NCBI RefSeq assembly: GCF_029910095.1
Contig: NZ_CP094526.1
Span: 2,666,001-2,730,000, forward strand
Direction of reading: 5' to 3'
DNA length: 64,000 nt
Source: Bradyrhizobium sp. ISRA464
GTDB taxonomy: Bacteria > Pseudomonadota > Alphaproteobacteria > Rhizobiales > Xanthobacteraceae
The stretch's first letter is position 1. The number at the start of each line of letters is the position of its first letter. Both the position numbers and the translations under genes were made by a program. The notes under the pieces were generated by a model. The model was not told the origin of the DNA. It saw only the letters and a list, made by a program, of their open reading frames with translations, and made no database searches. Below, piece by piece: positions 27,901-34,322 of this stretch.

Positions 27901-29243
27901 TCACCGACGATACGCCGCATTTCGGTGAAATTGACACGGCGATCATCACGGACTCGGCAGGTTATTCGGTGACGGGCAATATTACCTTCGTTACCGGTGC
28001 CGACGGCTTCGGAACACCCGCGGCCAGCCTGGTCGGCAATACGGCGCCCGCCGGTTTGATGTTTGATGGCCAGGCGGTGAGCTACTACGTCGATCCGAGC
28101 AATCCCGAGCTCCTGATTGCCTATATCGGTACGGATCACACCATAGCTGCCGATCAGGTCTTCACCCTGTCGCTCGATCCGAGCAACGATCAGTATACGT
28201 TCACGTTGCTGCAGCCCTTCACCGAGAGTTCGCTCCTGTCCGTGACAGGTGCAACCTCGTTCGGATCGGGACCAGCTCAGGAGCAGATCCTGACCTCCAA
28301 TGGAAATGAGGTGGCCGTCATTTCCGGCTCGAACAGCGGCGGCGCAGCGTCAGTGAACGGCTCGACCGCAGGATGGGGCGTCGATAACAACAACTTCGAC
28401 CCCGGCGAGAAGATGTTGTTCGACTTCACGAACAATGCCCAGTTCACTCCGGGAGGGGCTACGGGCTTCACCCCGGTGGCAGGTACCTTGGATGCCAATT
28501 TTACGTTCTCGAAGAGCTTCAGCTTCAGCTACGTCGAGACATACGGCCATTACGTTGGGGGCACGTTCCACGTTGATGGTACGATCACCGGAACGGTCAA
28601 CAACGTCAGCAGTTGGACCAGCCCAACGCTTTCCACGGCGCTTCCTGGCTACCAGGCCGGGGACCAAATGGGTTCACTTCAACTGAGTGACCTTTCCGGA
28701 CAGTCAACCAAGGTGGACTTGACCGGCGTGGATGTACTCACGACCATCAATGTCTCGGAGAATCTCAGCTTTACGGTCCACACGACTGACGGTGACGGAA
28801 GCACTGCGGCCCCCGGTACGATCAATGTCGATATCAACGGCGGCACCAGCCTCTCCGGAACCGGCAACGAAGTTCTTGCCGTCGCGCCCGGCGACACCGT
28901 CACCCTGACGGGCAACAATAACACGATCCAGTTCGATCATCCGACTGACGGTGGTACTTTGGGGATCAGCGTCACCGGGTTCAATGCAGCCACTGACGCC
29001 ATCTCCGTGTCGGCGGCGGGCTTCACCGCAGGCAGCATCACGTTCGGCGAGGTCTTCAACAATACCCAGGTGCAAAACAGCACGTCGAATGCGTTCACCA
29101 ATAGTTCCGAGCGCTTCCTGTTCGATAGCACGAACCATACGCTCTACTATTCGCCCGACGGGACGACAGCGCACGAGCAAGCGCTGGCTATCCTGAACGG
29201 CGTTACGCAGATCAACGCGACGAACATCCACGTCGCGCATTGA
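18939..29243 (+). CDS. Giant repetitive type I-secreted adhesin (LapA-like)
   Basis: A 3434-residue protein expected to be exported by the type I system encoded just downstream and held on the cell surface for attachment. The ATG at 18939 is chosen because ggag lies 7 bp upstream; an upstream start at 18837 adds 34 residues without such a site. Residues ~1-120 look like a LapA-type N-terminal retention module, followed by a dialanine in VLPAADNGG (Ala123-Ala124), a candidate LapG cut site. Residues ~189-2990 are about sixteen Ig-like units of DUF5801/VCBS style, each with LTLSETHLTTGTNPDSGTAP, VLVQVNATTIEGHVG and TFTEDRAVD. Residues ~2990-3434 are a non-repeat C-terminus ending in a Gly/Asn/Asp-rich secretion-signal region (TLYYSPDGTTAHEQALAIL). 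No long RTX nonapeptide block was seen. Confidence 0.88.
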   Translation: MQGQFQVAQAAGTGNSANSAPVRIYKLTKPLTDQAVIVNLGYDQKVQVDFSAIAKEKITLVHIGEKLIILFDNQSTVTVEPFFDSRSDPLSNITVEVAPGRDVSGQEFATLFPISTDASVLPAADNGGNANGNAQASGANFSPFAIDALDPVPTNQLAGPETLPNFTDTQPTGFVLEQTFVAPTIAVNSTVALTLSDANLTATTNNGFNGTAHSAALTSVKGNFAADFTDTAGSTGISSVSYALSIPGNGTPSGLIDSQTQQQDVLVQVNATTIEGHVGIASGALAFTITVDPTTGVVTFTEDRAVNNNGTGATGVSLAAGTVTLTQTVVDNDGGTASASIDLGTKLSITDDRPIVTVVPGSEPSLMLSETHLTAATNNGVDGTAHNLALTSVTHSFAGAFNDNFGADGSGPTALDPHPVVYTLSIGNGGLSGLVDSQSQQNDVLVQTSSNTITGYVGSQASGLVAFTITVDGSGNVTFTEDRAVDNNGTGATGVSFAAGAVTLTQTITDGDGSSASASLDLGAKLSITDDGPTVTVVAANEPSLTLSETHLTTGTNPDSGTAPSLAQTTSTGNFSGAFTDVAGADGIKSTAYSLTINGGSGTASGLVDSHTQLSDVLVQVNATTIEGHVGNAAGALAFTISVDPSTGIVTFTEDRAVDQPQSGSNPSATPALFTAGVLTLTQTVTDNDGTTASAGLDLGAKLSITDDGPTVTVVAANEPTLTLSETHLTTGTNPDSGTAPNLALTTTTGNFSGAFTDVAGADGIKSTAYSLTINGGSGTASGLVDSHTQLSDVLVQVNATTIEGHVGSAAGALAFTISVDPSTGIVTFTEDRGVDQPQSGSNPSATPALFTAGVLTLTQTVTDNDGTVASAGLDLGAKLAITDDGPTVTVVGKAPTLTLSETHLTTGTNPDDGTAPNLALTTTTGNFSGVFADVAGADGIESTAYSLTINGGSGTASGLVDSHTQQNDVLVQVNATTIEGHVGGIGGALAFTISVDPSTGIVTFTEDRAVDQPQSGSNPSATPALFTAGVLTLTQTVTDNDGTVASAGLDLGAKLSITDDGPTVTVVAANEPTLTLSETHLTTGTNPDSGTAPSLALTTTTGNFSAAFADVAGADGIKSTAYTLTVNGGSGTASGLVDSHTQLSDVLVQVNATTIEGHVGNAAGALAFTISVDPSTGIVTFTEDRAVDQPQSGSNPSATPALFTAGVLTLTQTVTDNDGTVASAGLDLGAKLAITDDGPSVTVVAGREPTLTLSETHLTTGTNPDSGTAPNLALTSTTGNFSAAFTDVAGADGIKSTAYSLTINGGSGTASGLVDSHTQLSDVLVQVSATTIEGHVGGIGGPLAFTISVDPSTGIVTFTEDRAVDQPQSGSNPSATPGLFTAGVLTLTQTVTDNDGTVASAGLDLGAKLSITDDGPTVTVVGMAPTLTLSETNLTTGTNPDSGTAPNLALTSTTGNFSGVFADVAGADGIKSTAYSLTINGGSGTASGLVDSHTQQNDVLVQVNATTIEGHVGSAAGALAFTISVDPSTGIVTFTEDRAVDQPQSGSNPSATPALFTAGVLTLMQTVTDNDGTVASAGLDLGAKLAITDDGPSVTVVAGREPSLTLSETHLTTGTNPDSGTAPNLALTTTTGNFSAAFADVAGADGIKSTAYSLTINGGSGTASGLVDSHTQQNDVLVQVNATTIEGHVGGIGGALAFTISVDPATGIVTFTEDRAVDNNLAAASLTAGVLTLTQTVTDNDGTVASAGLDLGAKLSITDDGPTVTVVAANAPSLTLSETHLTTGTNPDSGTAPNLALTTTTGNFSAAFTDVAGADGIKSTAYSLTLNGGNGTASGLVDSHTQQSDVLVQVNATTIEGHVGSAAGALAFTISVDPSTGIVTFTEDRAVDQAQSGSNPSATPALFTAGVLTLTQTVTDNDGTVASAGLDLGAKLAITDDGPTVTVVAGREASLTLSETHLTTGTNPDDGTAPSLALTTTTGNFSAAFTDVAGADGIKSTAYTLTINGGNGTASGLVDSHTQQNDVLVQVNATTIEGHVGGIGGALAFTISVDPSTGIVTFTEDRAVDQPQSGSNPSATPALFTAGVLTLTQTVTDNDGTTASAGLDLGAKLSITDDGPTVTVVAANEPTLTLSETHLTTGTNPDSGTAPNLALTTTTGNFSGAFTDVAGADGIKSTAYSLTINGGSGTASGLVDSHTQLSDVLVQVNATTIEGHVGSAAGALAFTISVDPSTGIVTFTEDRGVDQPQSGSNPSATPALFTAGVLTLTQTVTDNDGTVASAGLDLGAKLAITDDGPTVTVVGKAPTLTLSETHLTTGTNPDDGTAPNLALTTTTGNFSGVFADVAGADGIESTAYSLTINGGSGTASGLVDSHTQQNDVLVQVNATTIEGHVGGIGGALAFTISVDPSTGIVTFTEDRAVDQPQSGSNPSATPALFTAGVLTLTQTVTDNDGTVASAGLDLGAKLSITDDGPTVTVVAANEPTLTLSETHLTTGTNPDSGTAPSLALTTTTGNFSAAFADVAGADGIKSTAYTLTVNGGSGTASGLVDSHTQLSDVLVQVNATTIEGHVGSAAGALAFTISVDPSTGIVTFTEDRAVDQAQSGSNPSATLTLFTAGVLTLTQTVTDNDGTVASAGLDLGAKLAITDDGPTVTVVGKAPTLTLSETNLTTGTNPDDGTAPNLALTTTTGNFSGVFADVAGADGIKSTAYSLTINGGSGTASGLVDSHTQLSDVLVQVSATKIEGHVGGAAGALAFVISVDPSTGIVTFTEDRAVDQAQSGSNPSATPALFTAGVLTLTQTVTDNDGTVASAGLDLGAKLAITDDGPTVTVVAANAPTLTLSETHLTTGTNPDSGTAPSLALTTTTGNFSGAFTDVAGADGIKSTAYSLTINGGSGTASGLVDSHTQQSDVLVQVNATTIEGHVGSAAGALAFVISVDPSTGIVTFTEDRAVDNNLAPASLTAGVLTLTQTVTDNDGTVASAGLDLGTKLSITDDTPHFGEIDTAIITDSAGYSVTGNITFVTGADGFGTPAASLVGNTAPAGLMFDGQAVSYYVDPSNPELLIAYIGTDHTIAADQVFTLSLDPSNDQYTFTLLQPFTESSLLSVTGATSFGSGPAQEQILTSNGNEVAVISGSNSGGAASVNGSTAGWGVDNNNFDPGEKMLFDFTNNAQFTPGGATGFTPVAGTLDANFTFSKSFSFSYVETYGHYVGGTFHVDGTITGTVNNVSSWTSPTLSTALPGYQAGDQMGSLQLSDLSGQSTKVDLTGVDVLTTINVSENLSFTVHTTDGDGSTAAPGTINVDINGGTSLSGTGNEVLAVAPGDTVTLTGNNNTIQFDHPTDGGTLGISVTGFNAATDAISVSAAGFTAGSITFGEVFNNTQVQNSTSNAFTNSSERFLFDSTNHTLYYSPDGTTAHEQALAILNGVTQINATNIHVAH
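20859..22345 (+). repeat. Copy A of a 1487-bp exact direct repeat in the adhesin
   Basis: Read line by line, this block matches 25080-26566 with no difference that I could find, at a constant offset of 4221 bp. It ends where ccggcctggtggattccc in copy B is ccgggctggtcgactccc here. Other units differ from each other at many silent sites, so this identity stands out. Confidence 0.9.
25080..26566 (+). repeat. Copy B of the 1487-bp exact direct repeat
   Basis: Partner of 20859-22345. It spans almost three adhesin units (parts of units 11 and 14 and all of units 12-13) and keeps the reading frame. See the corresponding finding. Confidence 0.9.
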
Positions 29244-29281
29244 AATCCGAAGCCAATTGACTTCGGTTTCTGATCTGAGCT

Positions 29282-29310
29282 GTTCGCCCCGGATTCGATC
29301 CGGGGCGAAC
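29282..29310. terminator. 13-bp-stem hairpin between convergent adhesin and lapG
   Basis: GTTCGCCCCGGAT (29282-29294) and its perfect complement (29298-29310) enclose a TCG loop, 38 bp behind the adhesin stop and 77 bp from the end of the convergent protease gene. It is likely a bidirectional terminator, although it lacks a U-run on either strand. Confidence 0.7.
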
Positions 29311-29387
29311 GGAGAGGGATCTCGGGCGTTCTCGCTTACCCAAGACCAACCGGAGCCGGTCCGGAAGACAGTTAAGTCACCGGGCCC

Positions 29388-30413
29388 TCACATCCACAGC
29401 GGCAACGAGTTCAGTTCAACAGCGCCGTCGTTCGGCTCGTTCAATCCATTCCATTCCCCAGCATCATTGTCCTTCGCCGCAGCGGGGACGGCCTCGACTT
29501 CGCCCGCGAGCAGCGGGCGCTTCACGTAGGGGGCTGCAAGGAGACCGACCCCGTTATGGTCGATCGCGAACAAGGGTGTAAGGCCTAGAGCATCGGAGTC
29601 CTCGAGCAATTCCGGGCGCCTGCTGTCCAGGATCAGCCAGCGGCCATCGAGACGAGCAGCCAGGACCGCATGATCCTGCCCAAGCGAACGATCGCGGCCC
29701 AGCACCAATCGCAGGTCATCGCGCGGGAAGCCGGCTTGCTGCAGAGCCACGTATTTGGCGATTGCGTAGTCCTCGCAGTCGCCTTTTGCGGTTGCAAATG
29801 ATGCCAACGGCGCGCTCCAGCGATCCGCTTCGCCGAATTGCGCATAATCGCTGACGTAGCGGATGGCGGCGTTGACGCCAAGATTGGCCTCTTCAAGCTG
29901 AGCTCGGCCAGACTTCCCCTGGACGGCACTGATCAGGCGCAGGAATTGCGCGGCGTTGGGGGGGCAGTCCTTGGCGCCGTCGCGGCAACGATCCAGGACG
30001 GCTTGTTCTTTCGCCATGTCGGCTTCGAGGCCGCGCCATTTCCGCCACAGCATCCCGTCGGGCGCGCGGAACGTGAACAGGCCAAATGGCTCCGTCCCTC
30101 GCGCCGGTGCTTCCTTCGGAGCAGGCATTGCATCGGTTGCGACGTTCGCCGGCGTCAGCGATGCGAGGCGCGTGGCGCCCGGGCCGCGCCCCTTTTGACG
30201 ATCGATTTTCGCAAGGACGGCGTCGATGGTGAAGAACGTCGCCGCGGCTCGCACCGGTCTGGCGTCGGTGCCCGACGCAGACTCGCTGGAGTCAGCCCCC
30301 ACGTCGTCGGCGGCTCGCGCAGTCGTTGAAACCGAATATGCACCCAGAGAAAGAATGAACGCAGCAACAAGTGCGGGTGAGCCCGGCTTCCGCAATCTCA
30401 AGCGCGGTGTCAT
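29388..30413 (-). CDS. lapG: LapG-like periplasmic transglutaminase-like cysteine protease
   Basis: A 341-residue bacterial transglutaminase-like cysteine protease (BTLCP). In Pseudomonas and Shewanella, LapG cuts LapA/BpfA-type adhesins behind the retention module to release them from the surface. The catalytic triad is visible: Cys213 in KGDCEDYAIAKY, His248 in GQDHAVLAA and Asp264 in WLILDSRRP. Tryptophan in DRWSAPLASF also matches the family. It has a signal peptide (ALVAAFILSLGAYSVSTTARA) from the ATG at 30413, so it is periplasmic. It is convergent with the adhesin gene. The c-di-GMP receptor LapD that usually restrains it is not in the window. Confidence 0.87.
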   Translation of the reverse strand: MTPRLRLRKPGSPALVAAFILSLGAYSVSTTARAADDVGADSSESASGTDARPVRAAATFFTIDAVLAKIDRQKGRGPGATRLASLTPANVATDAMPAPKEAPARGTEPFGLFTFRAPDGMLWRKWRGLEADMAKEQAVLDRCRDGAKDCPPNAAQFLRLISAVQGKSGRAQLEEANLGVNAAIRYVSDYAQFGEADRWSAPLASFATAKGDCEDYAIAKYVALQQAGFPRDDLRLVLGRDRSLGQDHAVLAARLDGRWLILDSRRPELLEDSDALGLTPLFAIDHNGVGLLAAPYVKRPLLAGEVEAVPAAAKDNDAGEWNGLNEPNDGAVELNSLPLWM

Positions 30414-30634
30414 GAATGACGTCCCCTGTGTCAGGGACGTCGTCAACGTCTTTGCGTCGATCTGCCGTCCCTATCTGTTATCGGGACGGAGGGTGCAGCC
30501 TTGGCCGCTTAAGCGGGGTTAAGGTGCGCTGCGGGTGGGGGGAATGTCCGTAATGCGGTCAACGGCAGGTTGGCGGGATCGTTCGAAGTTGAACGATCGG
30601 AAGATATCATCCGTTAAGCAAATCTTGGCCCGCC

Positions 30635-31882
30635 TCAATGCTCGCGCAGCGCCTCGCTGCGCAACGTGCGCGCCGGCTTGAGAAGATAGTCGAGAACAGA
30701 TTTCCGACCGGTCAGGACTTCGACGGTCGCGACCATTCCGGGAATGATCGGCAACGGCTTCTCTTCCGTGCCCAGATGGTTCTTCTCGGTCCGCACCATG
30801 ACCCGATAGAACGTTTCCGGACGCTCGGTCCTTTCCTTGTCGTCGACAATGGTGTCGGCGCTGATGCGCTCGACCTTGCCCTTCAGGGAGCCGTAGACCG
30901 AGGAATCATACGCGGAGATCTTCACGACCGCGTCCTGATCGGGCCGGATAAAGGCGATGTCCTGCGGCCTGATCCGGCTCTCAACCAGCAATGTATCGTC
31001 GAGCGGAATGATATCCATCAAATTGGCGCCAGGCTGCACCACCGCGCCGATCGTGGTGACGTTCAGTTTGTTAACGATGCCATGCACCGGAGCTTTCAGA
31101 TCCGTCCGCCGGACGCGATCCTTGGCGGATTTGAGATTTTCGTCGAGCACCGCGAGGTCTGCTCTCGATTTGGCCAGGTCCTCATCGGCCTGGGATCGAA
31201 ACGAGGTGGTGATGTTGGCGATCTTCGCTTGAGCCTCGGCGAGTTGCCCTCTCATGTCGGTGGCTTGTCGATCCAGCCGCAACATCTCGATCTCGGGCAC
31301 AACCTTCTGATCATAAAGCTTGCGGGTGATGGCGAGCTCGCGGTCCAACAGCTTGAGCGTGCCCGTGAACCGCATCACCTGCTGGTTCAGCACGTCGATG
31401 TCCTGGGCCACCTTTTGCTGCCGCATCTTGAAGACACTGCTTTCGGTTGCGACGGCCGCCGGCACCACCTTGTCCAGTTGATCGGGAAACACGACTTCGC
31501 TGCGTCCCCTCGCTTCGGCCTCAAGACGCGCAACCCGCGCCGCCATCGCCGCGCGCCGCTCCCTCACTTCACCAAGCTCGGCGGCAAATTTGGTGTCGTC
31601 GATCCGCATGAGCGACTGGCCCTGCTCAACGATGGCTCCTTCTTGCACCAGGATATCACCGACGATGCCGCCCTCGAGGCTCTGGACCACCTGGGTCTGT
31701 CGCGATGGCACGACCTTGCCGTTGCCGCGCTTCACCTCGTCCAGGATCGCGAAATGCGCCCAGACGAGAAACACGACCAGAAGGGTGAGGGAGGCGAGCA
31801 GCAGCATGCGCGAGGTGCGCGGCGTGCGCAGGCTCGCAGCTGCCCGGATGTCATTGGCGAAGGCAAAATCAGACTGCGGCAT
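30635..31882 (-). CDS. Type I secretion membrane fusion protein (HlyD/LapC family)
   Basis: A 415-residue periplasmic adaptor linking the ABC exporter to the outer-membrane channel. One N-terminal membrane helix (MLLLASLTLLVVFLVWAHFAI), a barrel-sandwich segment (VVQSLEGGIVGDILVQEGAIV), a long coiled coil (residues ~90-270) and the C-terminal beta barrel with LKAPVHGIVNKLNVTT are visible. The ATG at 31882 (MPQSDFAF) is preferred; it overlaps the exporter gene's end by about 14 bp, so the two are translated together. A longer frame starts at 31915. Confidence 0.92.
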   Translation of the reverse strand: MPQSDFAFANDIRAAASLRTPRTSRMLLLASLTLLVVFLVWAHFAILDEVKRGNGKVVPSRQTQVVQSLEGGIVGDILVQEGAIVEQGQSLMRIDDTKFAAELGEVRERRAAMAARVARLEAEARGRSEVVFPDQLDKVVPAAVATESSVFKMRQQKVAQDIDVLNQQVMRFTGTLKLLDRELAITRKLYDQKVVPEIEMLRLDRQATDMRGQLAEAQAKIANITTSFRSQADEDLAKSRADLAVLDENLKSAKDRVRRTDLKAPVHGIVNKLNVTTIGAVVQPGANLMDIIPLDDTLLVESRIRPQDIAFIRPDQDAVVKISAYDSSVYGSLKGKVERISADTIVDDKERTERPETFYRVMVRTEKNHLGTEEKPLPIIPGMVATVEVLTGRKSVLDYLLKPARTLRSEALREH

Positions 31883-34151
31883 TGGGTTTCTGCACCACGG
31901 TTGTCGTTGCCGCAAAGCCGGGTTGCGCCACCGTTGGCACCGCCGCGGGTCTACCCTGCAAGAGCGCCAGAACCTTGTCGCGCGGTCCGTCGGCGATCAG
32001 GCGGCCCTGATCAAACAGCAGCAGCCGGTCCACCATGCTGAGGAGCGAAAGCCGGTGGGTGGAGATGATAATCGTCATCCGCTCGGAGCGGATCGCCTTG
32101 AGGCGCTCCAGAAACTCGTTCTCGCTGCGGACGTCGAAGTGTGCGGTCGGCTCGTCGAGGAACAGGACCTGCGGCTTTCTGATCAGCATACGGGCGAGCC
32201 CGATGGCCTGCTTCTGCCCGCCGGACAGGCTGCGTCCTCCCTCGGAAATCGGCATGTCGTAGCCCAGCGGGTGTCCGGCAATGAAGCTTTCCACCCCCGA
32301 CAGACGCGCTGCGGCGATAATCTCCTCGTCGGTCGCTGCCGGCTTGCCGAGCGCAATATTGTCGCGCAGCTTGCCGAAGAACAGGTCGGTATCCTGCATC
32401 GAGAACCCGATGCCGGTGCGCAGATCCGACGGGTCGTATTGTCGCGAGTCGATGCCGTCGACCAGGATGCGTCCTTCCTGAGCTTCGTAGAATCCGAGCA
32501 ACAGGCGCCCGACCGTGGTTTTTCCGGAGCCAACGCGTCCGATGATGCCGACCCGCTCGCCGCCCTCGATCTTGAACGAGACCTTGCTGAGGGCTTCGTC
32601 AGCGGAATTGGGGTAGGTAAAGCTGACGTTCTCGAAAGCGATCCGGCCGTCCTGGATCTTTCGTGAAACGTAGGTCCGCTGGGGCGATCGCTCACGCTCC
32701 AGGGACATGATGCGGTCGATCGATTTCAGCGCGGACAAGGTCTGCGTTCCCCGGGTGATCACCGATGTGATGCCCGCGATCGGCGCAAGGATACGGCCGG
32801 CCAGCATATTGGCTGCGACCAGCGCGCCGACCGTGAGGTGACCATCGAGAATGAGAAAGACGCCGACAATGATCAACAGCAGGCTGGTAATCTGTTGGGC
32901 GGCGGCGGTGGCCGACAATGCCAGCGATGCCCAGAAGTGCACGTCTTCTCCTGATCGCGCGGTCGCCGCAACCGACCGCTCCCAGATCGTCTGCATCCGC
33001 GCCTCGGCACCGGCCGCCCGAACGGTCTCCAGCCCGGCGAGGGATTCGACGAGCACGCCGTGGCGGGCCGAGGATTCGGCCTGAAGCCGCTTCATGGCCC
33101 GGTCCAGCGGGCGCTGCATCGCCAGGCCGACAATCACCATGACCGGCAACATCAGCAGCGGGATGAACGCCAGCAGCCCTGCAATCGTGTACAGGACCGC
33201 CACGAACAAGACGGCAAACAGCAAGTCGGTGGCGGATACGACGCCGCCCGACGTGAAGAACTCCCGCACCGAGTCAAAGTCGCGAATCTGATTGGCGACA
33301 ATGCCGACGGAGGTCGGCCGCTGCGACATCTTCACCGACATCACATGTTCGAAAATATTGGCAGCAAGAACGACGTCGGCGGTCTTGCCGGTCACGTCGA
33401 TCATGCGGCTTCGCACCATGCGAAATATGAAATCGAAGAGGATCGCCAGTCCCATCCCAATCGACAGCGCGATGAGCGAGGGTATCGCACCGTTCGGAAC
33501 CACGCGGTCGTAGACGCTCATGATGAACAAGGGCGTCGCCAGCGCGATCATGTTGATCAGGAAGGCGGCGATAGCGATGTGCCCGTAGCTGCGCCAGTGG
33601 GCCTTGACGACGGACCAGAACCAGTGGTTTCGCGGAAGGTCGGCGGCGGCTGCGGTCCGGGCGTCGGCCTCGACCGTCGCCCTGATCAGGAATGCGTAGC
33701 CGGTATAATCAGCCGCAAGGGCTCTCAGGTCGCGGAGCTCCGGAGCAAAGGGACTTAACAGCGGGTCGAGGACCTTGGCGCCTTTCTGCTGCTCGTCGAA
33801 GCCGAGAAGGATCAGCGCGGTCCCGTTCTTCATGATCAAGACAGCGGGAAGCACCAGCGCGGGGATATCGGTCATGTCGCGCTTGATGGCCTCCGTCTCG
33901 AGACCTGCGCGCCTGGCGGCGCGGTCGTAGAGCGAAACGGACAACCGTCCGTCCACGATAGGGAGACCGCCGAGAAGCGCCTCGCGGCTGACGGCGCGGC
34001 CATGATGAGCTGCGAGGTAGGTCAGCGAAGCGGCGAGGGAATCATCGCCCGGAGGGCGTTGCCGGCCTTGCGCGGCAGGCTGCGAATTGAGGTCATCTGC
34101 CGACAGCGGCTCGCCGGCGTCGGCCGCCGACTTGGGAGCTCGAAATAACAA
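31869..34151 (-). CDS. Type I secretion ABC exporter (LapB-like) with C39-like domain
   Basis: A 760-residue inner-membrane exporter that would energise secretion of the adhesin. Domain order: a C39-like peptidase domain (about residues 36-165) that lacks the catalytic Cys in its DSLAASLTYLAAHHG start, so it is probably only a substrate-binding domain; six membrane helices (~190-460); and the nucleotide-binding domain with Walker A GRVGSGKTT (~537), signature LSGGQKQ (~639), and Walker B VLFLDEP (~660). This matches the LapB/RTX exporter group. The gene begins with its own spacing from tolC, separated by a terminator, so it likely has a separate promoter. Confidence 0.93.
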   Translation of the reverse strand: MLFRAPKSAADAGEPLSADDLNSQPAAQGRQRPPGDDSLAASLTYLAAHHGRAVSREALLGGLPIVDGRLSVSLYDRAARRAGLETEAIKRDMTDIPALVLPAVLIMKNGTALILLGFDEQQKGAKVLDPLLSPFAPELRDLRALAADYTGYAFLIRATVEADARTAAAADLPRNHWFWSVVKAHWRSYGHIAIAAFLINMIALATPLFIMSVYDRVVPNGAIPSLIALSIGMGLAILFDFIFRMVRSRMIDVTGKTADVVLAANIFEHVMSVKMSQRPTSVGIVANQIRDFDSVREFFTSGGVVSATDLLFAVLFVAVLYTIAGLLAFIPLLMLPVMVIVGLAMQRPLDRAMKRLQAESSARHGVLVESLAGLETVRAAGAEARMQTIWERSVAATARSGEDVHFWASLALSATAAAQQITSLLLIIVGVFLILDGHLTVGALVAANMLAGRILAPIAGITSVITRGTQTLSALKSIDRIMSLERERSPQRTYVSRKIQDGRIAFENVSFTYPNSADEALSKVSFKIEGGERVGIIGRVGSGKTTVGRLLLGFYEAQEGRILVDGIDSRQYDPSDLRTGIGFSMQDTDLFFGKLRDNIALGKPAATDEEIIAAARLSGVESFIAGHPLGYDMPISEGGRSLSGGQKQAIGLARMLIRKPQVLFLDEPTAHFDVRSENEFLERLKAIRSERMTIIISTHRLSLLSMVDRLLLFDQGRLIADGPRDKVLALLQGRPAAVPTVAQPGFAATTTVVQKPNAAV

Positions 34152-34273
34152 CTTGCAAACCCTTAAATGGCCAAAAGGGGAGTTTCAAAAATCGCATTCG
34201 ATCAGTTCGGCCAGATTACAGCAAAAAACGAACGAAATCATCGAATCTTGCTTTAAGAGTTAATTAGGAAATG

Positions 34274-34296
34274 GAAAAGGGCCCCTTTCGGGGCCC
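34274..34296 (-). terminator. Rho-independent terminator of the tolC-like gene
   Basis: On the minus strand GGGCCCC-GAAA-GGGGCCC is followed by TTTT, directly behind the outer-membrane channel gene. A 7-bp GC stem, tetraloop and U-run make a standard intrinsic terminator. It separates the channel transcript from the exporter-adaptor pair. Confidence 0.85.
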
Positions 34297-34322
34297 TCGC
34301 GGAAGCCTTGATCCCGTTGCCG

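Larger units (their letters stand above)
19509..27905 (+). repeat. Array of ~16 tandem 0.53-kb coding repeats
   Basis: Taking the ctgacgctgag block as marker, units 3-16 start near 20571, 21102, 21630, 22161, 22692, 23220, 23751, 24261, 24792, 25323, 25851, 26382, 26910 and 27441. The period is 531 or 528 bp, except for unit 9 (510 bp), where VDNNLAAASLTAG replaces the longer VDQPQSGSNPSATPALFTAG; unit 16 has the same short form. The first two units (from ~19509 and ~20031) are more diverged. Linker words alternate among VVAANEP, VVGKAP, VVAGREP and VVAANAP. Confidence 0.95.

Noticed and set aside
19509..27905. CRISPR-like periodic repeats
   Set aside because: The period is ~530 bp and in frame with a protein; no short repeats with unique spacers occur.
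19782..28139. Very long open frames (over 1000 codons) antisense to the adhesin
   Set aside because: They are mirror images of the GC-rich repeat units, with Arg/Gly/His-rich composition and no domain; the sense frame explains the sequence.
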